Shown here: positions 58,102-64,000 of the stretch, one piece after another | Layout: every line of letters starts with the position of its first letter | How positions within the stretch are numbered: the stretch's first letter is position 1 | NCBI RefSeq assembly: GCF_003319185.1 | Contig: NZ_QOHJ01000007.1 | Location: 186,001-250,000 of the forward strand | DNA from: Blastococcus sp. TF02A-30 | GTDB taxonomy: Bacteria > Actinomycetota > Actinomycetes > Mycobacteriales > Geodermatophilaceae | DNA length: 64,000 nucleotides | Direction of reading: 5' to 3' | Notes under the pieces: generated by a model | The model's database searches: none | Seen by the model: the letters and a program-made list of their open reading frames with translations, nothing else | What the model was told of the DNA's origin: nothing | Program-made: the position numbers and the translations under genes

Positions 58102-59481
58102 GTGCAGATCGACGTCATCGAGACCACCGGGCTCGGCGACCGCAGCTACCTCGTCAGCGCCGAGGGCGTGGCGGCCGTCATCGACCCGCAGCGCGACATC
58201 GACCGGGTGCTCGCCCTCGCCGAGAAGCGGGGGGTCCGCATCGCGGTGGTGCTGGAGACCCACCTGCACAACGACTACCTGACCGGGGGCCTGGAGCTGG
58301 CCCGGGCGGTCGGCGCGCGCTACGTCGTGCCGGCCGGCGACAGCGTCGCCTACGAGCGGGTGCCGGCCGCCGACGGTGACGTCCTCGAGGCCGGCCCGCT
58401 GCGGCTTCGGGTGCTGCACACCCCCGGGCACACCCACCACCACGTCAGCTACGTGCTCGCCGACGCCTCGGGCGCGGTGCAGGCCGTGTTCACCGGCGGC
58501 TCCATGCTGTACGGCTCGACCGGGCGGACCGACCTCGTCGGGCCCGAGCACACCGACGAGCTCACCCACGCCCAGTACCGCTCGGTGCGCCGGCTGGCCG
58601 ACGAGCTGCCGGCCGGGACCCCGGTGTTCCCCACCCACGGCTTCGGCAGCTTCTGCTCGGCCACCCCGACCAGCGGCGACTCCTCCACGGTGGGCGAGCA
58701 GCTCCGGGTGAACCCGGCGCTCACCCAGGACGAGCAGACCTTCGTCGACCAGCTGATCGCCGGGCTCACCGCGATCCCCGCCTGGTACAGCCACATGGGC
58801 CCGGGCAACGCCGCCGGGCCGGCGCCGGTGGACCTGTCGGCGCCGCGCCCGGTCGACCCCGCCGAGCTGGCCGAGCGCCTGGCGGCCGGCGAGTGGGTCG
58901 TCGACCTGCGGACCCGCACCGCCTTCGCCGCCGGGCACCTGCCGGGCGCGCTGAACTTCGAGCTGGCGATCGCCAACTTCGTCACCTACGTCGGCTGGCT
59001 CGTGCCCTGGGGCGCGCCGCTGACCCTGATCGGGGAGACCGAGCAGCAGGTGGCCGAGGCCCGCCGCGAGCTGGTGCGCATCGGCATCGACCGGCTCGCC
59101 GGCGCCGCGATCGGCAGCCCCGAGGAGCTGGCCGCCGGCCGCGACCTCGCCGCGTACCCCGTCAGCGACTTCGCGGGCCTGGCCACGGCCATGGCCGCCG
59201 ATCCGGAGCTGGCCGTCGTCGACGCCCGTCGTGCCGACGAGCGAGCCGGTGGCGGCGTGCGCGGTTCGCGGCACATCCCGATCCACGAGCTGGTCGACCG
59301 CGTCGACGAGGTCCCCGACGGCGACGTGTGGGTGTACTGCGGCTCCGGTTACCGCGCCTCGATCGCCGCCTCCCTGCTCGCCCGCACCGGCCGCCGCCCG
59401 GTCCTGGTGAACGGCAGCTACGGCGACCCGGACACCGGTGCGGCCGCCGTCGGCCTGCACGACGACTCCACCACCCGCTGA
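58102..59481 (+). CDS. Persulfide dioxygenase-like MBL-fold protein fused to rhodanese domains
   Basis: A 459-residue protein. Residues 1-240 are a metallo-beta-lactamase fold of the ETHE1/Blh type: VVLETHLHNDYLTGG (metal His, Asp), LHTPGHTHHHVSYVL, and FPTHGFGSFC. Residues 255-350 are an inactive rhodanese (DLRTRTAFAAGHLPGALNFE). Residues 365-445 form an active-type rhodanese with VYCGSGYRASIAAS (Cys nucleophile). It should oxidise glutathione or low-molecular thiol persulfide to sulfite. The GTG has GAGGAG upstream. Regulation by the CsoR/CstR-type palindrome is likely. Confidence 0.9.
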   Translation: MQIDVIETTGLGDRSYLVSAEGVAAVIDPQRDIDRVLALAEKRGVRIAVVLETHLHNDYLTGGLELARAVGARYVVPAGDSVAYERVPAADGDVLEAGPLRLRVLHTPGHTHHHVSYVLADASGAVQAVFTGGSMLYGSTGRTDLVGPEHTDELTHAQYRSVRRLADELPAGTPVFPTHGFGSFCSATPTSGDSSTVGEQLRVNPALTQDEQTFVDQLIAGLTAIPAWYSHMGPGNAAGPAPVDLSAPRPVDPAELAERLAAGEWVVDLRTRTAFAAGHLPGALNFELAIANFVTYVGWLVPWGAPLTLIGETEQQVAEARRELVRIGIDRLAGAAIGSPEELAAGRDLAAYPVSDFAGLATAMAADPELAVVDARRADERAGGGVRGSRHIPIHELVDRVDEVPDGDVWVYCGSGYRASIAASLLARTGRRPVLVNGSYGDPDTGAAAVGLHDDSTTR

Positions 59482-59501
59482 ACCCTGAGGAGATCCCCAC
59501 C

Positions 59502-59669
59502 ATGTGCCGAGCGGTTGCCTGCAGCACCTGCGGCAAGACCACCTGGGCCGGCTGCGGCCAGCACGTCGACCAGGTGATGGCCCGCGTGCCCAGCGCCCAG
59601 CGGTGCCCCGGCCACCCACGCCCCGAGCGGTCCGGCGGCTGGCTGACCCGGCTCACCCGCCGCCGCTGA
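59502..59669 (+). CDS. Small Cys-rich protein of the sulfur module
   Basis: A 55-residue protein starting CRAVACSTCGKTTWAGCGQH, with Cys-x4-Cys-x2-Cys and a later Cys-x-Gly-His (RCPGH). This could bind zinc or react with persulfide. It is 20 bases after the dioxygenase gene with its own TGAGGAG ribosome site, so it is certainly translated in the same operon. I know no function. A short hydrophobic open stretch at 59735-59810 follows but has no start. Confidence 0.7.
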   Translation: MCRAVACSTCGKTTWAGCGQHVDQVMARVPSAQRCPGHPRPERSGGWLTRLTRRR

Positions 59670-59849
59670 CGCCGGCCCCCCTCGCCGTGCCGGCGCTGGT
59701 CCACCTCGCCGGCCAGGACCTCCAGCAGGCGGCGGCCACCCCCTGGTGGTCGTCGGCACCACCGCCGTCGCCGGGTGGATCGCCGTCCAGCTGGTGGTCG
59801 ACGCCCTGACCTGCGCAGATCCCGGGCCCCCGCGCCGTAGCGTCGCGCC

Positions 59850-60413
59850 GTGAGCTACGACGCGCTGGCCGAGAGCCTGCGGCTGCTCGACGGCGCCCCT
59901 CCGGCCGCGGACGCCCGGCTGAGCCGGCGGGTGCGCCACCTGCCGCTCGCGGTGGACCGGGTCGACGACGTCGCCGCGACGATGTTCCTGCGGCGGGGCG
60001 TGAACGGCGCGCCCGAGATCGACGTGCACGTGCTCGAGCGGGTCGACGGCCGCTGGGTGCTGCTCGGCGGCGGAGGCGGTCCCGGCGAGGAGGCGGTCCG
60101 GCCACGGCCGGCGCTCGCCGCGCTGGGCGGTCCGGCGGTCAGCTCCGGCGGCGGCTCGACGGCGCGCCGGCACAGCGGGTGGTGGCCGCGCATCCGCGAC
60201 AGCTCCGTGCACCACGCGGAGGTGTTCGCGGCGCGCGAGGTGGCCGCCCTGCGCGTCGACGACCGGGTCGTGCCGGTCGCCGCCCACGGGTGCGCCGTCG
60301 TCGTCTGGACCCGCCGGGCACCGGCCATCACGGCGCTGGACCGCGACGGGGAGGAGCTCGGCACCGTCGTCCCCCTGCGGCTGGACCAGTGCGCCATGCC
60401 CCCCTGGTACTGA
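59850..60413 (+). CDS. Hypothetical protein
   Basis: A 187-residue soluble protein of unknown family. YDALAESLRLLDGAPPA is a helical start; APEIDVHVLERVDGRWVLLG and DRVVPVAAHGCAVVVWTRRA are beta-strand pairs resembling small sensor or immunoglobulin-like folds, and it ends CAMPPWY. A GTG start without strong ribosome site follows 180 bases of gene-free sequence. It converges on the GMC oxidoreductase gene, the two stop codons lying inside one palindrome. Confidence 0.6.
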   Translation: MSYDALAESLRLLDGAPPAADARLSRRVRHLPLAVDRVDDVAATMFLRRGVNGAPEIDVHVLERVDGRWVLLGGGGGPGEEAVRPRPALAALGGPAVSSGGGSTARRHSGWWPRIRDSSVHHAEVFAAREVAALRVDDRVVPVAAHGCAVVVWTRRAPAITALDRDGEELGTVVPLRLDQCAMPPWY

Positions 60414-60425
60414 CCGGCCGGTCAG
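60410..60425. terminator. Palindrome containing both convergent stop codons
   Basis: CTGACCGGCCGGTCAG is a perfect 16-bp palindrome. It contains the TGA of the hypothetical gene (60411-60413) and, on the other strand, the TGA of the GMC oxidoreductase (60424-60422). It may act as a compact bidirectional transcript end, although the stem is short. Confidence 0.5.
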
Positions 60426-62143
60426 GCCCCGGTGCGCTCCCGCCGGACCACGGTCAGCGGCAGGCGCAGCGCCCCGGGTGCGGACGGCGGCACGACCGGC
60501 CGGCGCGGCGGCACCGGGTCCACCGGCCGGTAGCGCTCCCCCGGCGCCGGGCGCCGATCCGGCTCGCCCTTGTTCGGCCACAGCGCCACGGCCCGCTCGG
60601 CCTGCGCGGTGATGGTCAGCGAGGGGTTGACGCCGAGGTTGGCCGACACCGCCGAGCCGTCGACCACCGAGAGCCCCGGGTAGCCGTGCACCCGGTGGTA
60701 CGGGTCGACGACGCCGTCGGCCGCCGTCGCGCCGATCGCGCACCCACCGAGGAAGTGCGTGGTCATCGGGATGTTGACCAGCTCGGTCATCGCCCCGCCC
60801 GGGTCGCCGCCGATCTTGGCCGCGATCCGCCGCACCGCCTCGTGCCCGCCGGGGATCCAGGTGGGCACCGGGTCACCCGGGCCGGGCCGGCTGGTGAGCT
60901 TGCGGCCGAACCGCCGCTTGGCCCCGGACACCACGATGCTGTTGTCCAGGCTCTGCATCACCAGCGCGATGACCGTGCGCTCGGACCACCCGCGCACCGA
61001 CAGGCTGCGCGCGAAGGCCGCCGGGTTGCGCGCCACGACGCCGAGCGCCTTGAGCCAGCGGGGCAGCCGGCCGCCACCGTCCACGAGCACCGTCTGCAGC
61101 AGGCCGATGGCGTTGCTGCCCTTGCCGTAGCGCACCGGCTCCAGGTGGGTGTGCTCGTCGAGGTGGAACGACGAGGTGATCGCGACGCCCCGGCTGTAGT
61201 CGGTGGGCCCGCCGCGCCGGCCGGTCGCCGCGAGGACCGCCTCGGAGTTGGTGCGGGTCTGGTGGCCCAGCCGCGGCGAGAGCGCGGGGAGCGTGCCGCC
61301 GTCCTTCATCGCGTGCAGCAGCCGCTGGGTGCCGTAGGTGCCGGCGGCCAGCACGACCTGGTCGCAGGTCCAGCGCCGCACCGTGCGCGTCGCGAACCAG
61401 GCACCGCTGCGCACCGCCTCCACGACCCAGCCGCCGCCGGGCCGCGGCCGCACGCTGGTGACCGTGGTCAGCGGGTGCACCACCGCGCCGGCCCTCTCGG
61501 CCAGGTACAGGTAGTTCTTCACCAGCGTGTTCTTGCCACCGACCGCGCACCCGGTCATGCACGACCCGCACTCGGTGCAGCCGGTGCGCTCCGGCCCGAC
61601 GCCGCCGAAGAACGGGTCGGGCACGGTCTTCCCGGGCTCGCCGTAGAAGACGCCGACCGGGGTGGCCACGAACGTCTCGCCCACCCCCATCTCCTCGGCG
61701 ACCTCGCGGAAGATCTCGTCGGCGGCCGTCGTCGTCGGGTTGGTGGTGACGCCGAGCATCCGCGAGGCCTGCTCGTAGTAGGGCGCGAGCTCGCTCTCCC
61801 AGTCGGTGATCCCGGCCCACTGCGGATCGCGGAAGAACGCCGACGGCGGCTTGTAGAGGGTGTTCGCGTAGTTCAGCGACCCGCCGCCCACCCCGGCGCC
61901 GGCCATGACCAGCACGTCGGGCAGCAGGTGGATCCGCTGCACCCCGTAGCAGCCGAGCTGCGGGGCCCACAGGTAGCGGCGGAGGTCCCAGGAGGTCTTC
62001 GGCAGCTCGTCGTCGGCGAACCGGCGGCCGGCCTCGAGCACCTCGACCCGGTAGCCCTTCTCGCTCAGCCGCAGCGCGGCGGTGCTGCCGCCGAAACCGC
62101 TGCCGACGACGACGACGTCGGTGTGGCGCTCAGACGTGCGCAA
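60422..62143 (-). CDS. GMC-family oxidoreductase, cholesterol-oxidase-like
   Basis: A 573-residue FAD enzyme resembling mycobacterial ChoD. VVVVGSGFGGSTAALRLSEK is the FAD loop, MAGAGVGGGSLNYANTLYKP the substrate/FAD region, GCTECGSCMTGCAVGGKNTL a four-Cys insert seen in ChoD-like proteins, and THFLGGCAIG plus VDGSAVSANLGVNPSLTITA the C-terminal catalytic block. It probably oxidises a sterol or other alcohol; the substrate is unproven. The start is a TTG, supported by AAGGAG six bases upstream, and overlaps the monooxygenase end by 14 bases. Confidence 0.87.
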   Translation of the reverse strand: MRTSERHTDVVVVGSGFGGSTAALRLSEKGYRVEVLEAGRRFADDELPKTSWDLRRYLWAPQLGCYGVQRIHLLPDVLVMAGAGVGGGSLNYANTLYKPPSAFFRDPQWAGITDWESELAPYYEQASRMLGVTTNPTTTAADEIFREVAEEMGVGETFVATPVGVFYGEPGKTVPDPFFGGVGPERTGCTECGSCMTGCAVGGKNTLVKNYLYLAERAGAVVHPLTTVTSVRPRPGGGWVVEAVRSGAWFATRTVRRWTCDQVVLAAGTYGTQRLLHAMKDGGTLPALSPRLGHQTRTNSEAVLAATGRRGGPTDYSRGVAITSSFHLDEHTHLEPVRYGKGSNAIGLLQTVLVDGGGRLPRWLKALGVVARNPAAFARSLSVRGWSERTVIALVMQSLDNSIVVSGAKRRFGRKLTSRPGPGDPVPTWIPGGHEAVRRIAAKIGGDPGGAMTELVNIPMTTHFLGGCAIGATAADGVVDPYHRVHGYPGLSVVDGSAVSANLGVNPSLTITAQAERAVALWPNKGEPDRRPAPGERYRPVDPVPPRRPVVPPSAPGALRLPLTVVRRERTGA

Positions 62144-63614
62144 CGGGGGCTCCTTCGTGCCGCGGCGCGGGCGCGAAGTCCGCGAGGTCGAGCCGGCGCA
62201 GGCGGCGCCGGAAGGTGAGCGTCGACGCCGGCCAGTTCGTGGTGTTGCGGCCGCTCTCGGTGAGGTACCAGCTGCGGCAGCCGCCGGCGAACACCGTGCC
62301 GCCCACCCGGCGCTGCACCCACGCGTCGAAGGCGGCGGCGACCTCGGGGCGGACCTCCAGCCAGCGCCGCCGGCCGCGGGCCAGCTCCTGCACCGCCTGG
62401 ACGACGTAGCCGACCTGCGCCTCGAGCATCACGATGATCGAGTTGTGCCCGAGGTTGGTGTTCGGGCCGTAGAGGACGAACAGGTTCGGGAAGCCCGGCA
62501 CGGTGGTGCCCAGGTAGGCGCTGGCGCCGTCGGCCCACTGCGCGTGCAGGTCGCGGCCGCCGCGACCGGTGAACCGGACCGGCGCCAGGAACTCGGTCGC
62601 GGCGAACCCGGTGCCCAGGACGATCGTGTCGACCTCGCGCTCGGCGCCGTCGGCGGTGACCACCGAGTGCTCGCGCACCTCGGTGATCCGGTCGGTGACC
62701 ACCTCGACCTGCGGCAGCTGCAGCGCCGGGTACCACTCGTTGGACATCAGGATCCGCTTGCAGCCCATCGGGTCCGTCGGCGTCACCTTGGCCCGCAGCT
62801 CCGGGTCCGGCACGGCCTTCCGCAGGTGGGCGAAGAACCGCTTGCGGTGGGCGAACAGCAGCCGCGGTTCGGTGTTGAAGCCGAGGGTCCGCAGCTCGTT
62901 GGAGAAGTAGTTGGCCTCCCGGGACAACCGCAGCAGCCCGGGCACCCGCGCGAACGCCCGCTTGGCCCTCTCCCGGTAGGCCCGGTCGGGCTTGGGCAGC
63001 ACGTAGGGGGCCGAGCGCTGGAAGACGCTGAGCTTCGCGGTCCGGCCCGCCACCGCGGGCACGAACTGGATGGCGCTGGCGCCGGTGCCGAGGACCGCGA
63101 CCCGCTCGCCGGTGACGTCGTGGTCGTGCCGCCACTGCGCGGAGTGGAACAGCGTGCCCCGGAACCGGTCCAGGCCGGGGACGTCCGGGGTGCTGGGCCG
63201 GCTCAGCTGCCCGAGCGCGGTGATCAGGACATCGGCCTCGTGCGTGCCGCCGTCGGCGAACCGCAGCCGCCAGGTGGCGGTGCCCTCGTCGAAGGCGGCC
63301 TCGGTCACCTCGGTGCCGAACCGGATGAGCGGCAGCAGCCCGAAGTCGCGGGCCACGTCGCGCAGGTACTGGTGGATCTCGGCCTGCGGGGCGAACCGCC
63401 GCGACCAGTCGGCCTTGGGCGCGAACGACAGCGAGTAGAGGTGGGAGGGCACGTCGCAGGCCGCACCGGGATAGGTGTTCTCCCGCCACACCCCGCCCAC
63501 GTCGTGGCTCTTCTCGAACAGGAAGACGTCGGTGAGGCCGGCCTGCCGGAGCCGCACCGCCATGGCCAGCCCGCCGAAGCCGGTGCCGACGATCGCGACC
63601 CGCGGGCCGGCCAT
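62130..63614 (-). CDS. Flavin-dependent (Baeyer-Villiger-type) monooxygenase
   Basis: A 494-residue FAD/NADPH monooxygenase. RVAIVGTGFGGLAMAVRLRQ binds FAD, FRGTLFHSAQW fits the type I Baeyer-Villiger fingerprint FxGxxxHxxxW, and VAVLGTGASAIQFVPAVAG binds NADPH. PNLFVLYGPNTNLGHNSIIV is also typical. It inserts oxygen into a ketone or hydroxylates a nucleophile. The ATG shares a base with the stop of the enoyl-CoA hydratase gene (TGATG). With a cholesterol-oxidase-like partner, steroid or terpenoid breakdown is a fair guess. Confidence 0.9.
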   Translation of the reverse strand: MAGPRVAIVGTGFGGLAMAVRLRQAGLTDVFLFEKSHDVGGVWRENTYPGAACDVPSHLYSLSFAPKADWSRRFAPQAEIHQYLRDVARDFGLLPLIRFGTEVTEAAFDEGTATWRLRFADGGTHEADVLITALGQLSRPSTPDVPGLDRFRGTLFHSAQWRHDHDVTGERVAVLGTGASAIQFVPAVAGRTAKLSVFQRSAPYVLPKPDRAYRERAKRAFARVPGLLRLSREANYFSNELRTLGFNTEPRLLFAHRKRFFAHLRKAVPDPELRAKVTPTDPMGCKRILMSNEWYPALQLPQVEVVTDRITEVREHSVVTADGAEREVDTIVLGTGFAATEFLAPVRFTGRGGRDLHAQWADGASAYLGTTVPGFPNLFVLYGPNTNLGHNSIIVMLEAQVGYVVQAVQELARGRRRWLEVRPEVAAAFDAWVQRRVGGTVFAGGCRSWYLTESGRNTTNWPASTLTFRRRLRRLDLADFAPAPRHEGAPVAHV

Positions 63615-64000
63615 CAGCGGGCCGTCCAGTTCGGGGCCCGGCGCTCGACGAACGCGGCGATCCCCTCGGCCGCGTCGGCGCTCCGGATGACCGCCGCCAT
63701 CTCGGCGTCGTTGCGCTCCCACGCCGCCGCCTCGTGCGGCAGGTCGCCGTTCACGACGCCCAGCGCGAGCCGCTTGCTGGCCTGCACCGCCAACGGCGCG
63801 TTGGCCGCGACCTCGTCCGCCAGCCGCAGCGCCGCCGGCAGCACCTCGGCCGCGGGGACCACCTCGTTGACCAGCCCCCACCGCAGCGCGTCGTCCGCGC
63901 CCATCGGCCGGCCGGTGAGGATCAGCCGCATCGCCACCTTGCGGGGCAGCTGCTCGGGCAGCCGGAGGACACCGCCGGCCGCGGCGAAGATGCCGCGGGA
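63614..64000 (-). CDS. Enoyl-CoA hydratase/isomerase (crotonase), 5' end outside window
   Basis: C-terminal 128 residues of a crotonase. RGIFAAAGGVLRLPEQLPRK is the family oxyanion-hole/helix region, followed by VAMRLILTGRPMGADDALRW, GLVNEVVPAAEVL and IAAFVERRAPNWTAR at the end. The frame remains open to base 64000, so the start is beyond the window. It is the first visible gene of the leftward operon with the monooxygenase and the GMC oxidoreductase. Confidence 0.9.
   Translation of the reverse strand, partial: SRGIFAAAGGVLRLPEQLPRKVAMRLILTGRPMGADDALRWGLVNEVVPAAEVLPAALRLADEVAANAPLAVQASKRLALGVVNGDLPHEAAAWERNDAEMAAVIRSADAAEGIAAFVERRAPNWTAR

Noticed and set aside
56281-59619. Long minus-strand open frame across cobA and the persulfide dioxygenase gene
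   Set aside because: Antisense shadow of well-supported plus-strand genes, with no recognisable motif.
59670-59849. Small membrane protein after the Cys peptide (hydrophobic stretch around 59735-59810)
   Set aside because: No start codon or ribosome site in frame and no family match; may be a remnant only.

Overview
The window reads as chromosome of a very GC-rich actinobacterium. GTG starts are frequent, genes are tightly packed, and stop/start overlaps (ATGA, GTGA, TGATG) are common. The fused CobIJ, the ChlI/ChlD-type cobaltochelatase subunit, the leucine-type acyl-CoA carboxylase operon and the MtrAB-like two-component system all point to Actinomycetes. The family Geodermatophilaceae (Blastococcus/Modestobacter/Geodermatophilus) is a reasonable guess, but it is inference only, because no database search was possible.

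Layout. (1) 1-10.2 kb is core metabolism: the end of a quinone oxidoreductase, two small cupins, a TetR / acyl-CoA carboxylase beta / alpha / acyl-CoA dehydrogenase unit that looks like leucine (methylcrotonyl-CoA) degradation, a large membrane-anchored protein of unknown function, and oligoribonuclease. Two perfect palindromes centred on GGTACC sit between the two carboxylase genes. (2) 10.3-18.0 kb is an integrated island in tRNA-His. The intact tRNA is followed by a tyrosine integrase, and a 30-bp copy of the tRNA 3' end marks the far junction. Its cargo, read leftward as one operon, is an HdeD-like membrane protein (frameshifted here), an Hsp20, a two-ATPase Clp/Hsp100 protein and an unknown four-helix membrane protein. 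This gene set recalls the proteobacterial transmissible locus of stress tolerance. (3) 18.1-24.3 kb is a partly decayed stretch (broken potassium channel, broken CBS protein) with a lipoprotein, a ZIP-like membrane protein, and a response regulator / kinase / GerMN-lipoprotein set resembling MtrA-MtrB-LpqB. A 16-bp GTCAC-N6-GTCAY motif recurs at four places between 18.5 and 31 kb and is a candidate regulon box.

(4) 24.3-33.6 kb holds an MFS transporter, a leftward operon (cysteine-poor molybdopterin oxidoreductase, helical protein, YaaH-like permease, cation/proton antiporter, DUF421 protein) and a rightward set (18-cysteine copper-storage-like protein, DUF305, DUF2254). (5) 33.6-57.8 kb is a nearly complete cobalamin locus. 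It contains cobN, cobG, cobH, cobIJ, cobK, cbiD, cobM, cobL, cobD, cobQ, a ChlID-type chelatase subunit, cobO, cobB, the CbiMNQO cobalt importer, a cobE-like gene, cobC and cobA. Two B12 riboswitches control it, one before cobN and one before the chelatase/cobO/transport operon. The enzyme set mixes aerobic (CobG, CobN, CobK) and nominally anaerobic (CbiD) members, and no cobF was recognised. (6) 57.8-59.7 kb is a sulfur module: a CsoR/CstR-type palindrome, a decayed rhodanese, a persulfide dioxygenase-rhodanese fusion and a small Cys protein. (7) 59.8-64 kb carries an unknown gene and a leftward operon of enoyl-CoA hydratase, Baeyer-Villiger-type monooxygenase and GMC/cholesterol-oxidase-like oxidoreductase.

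All domain assignments come from reading motifs in the translations. No CRISPR array, rRNA or origin was seen.
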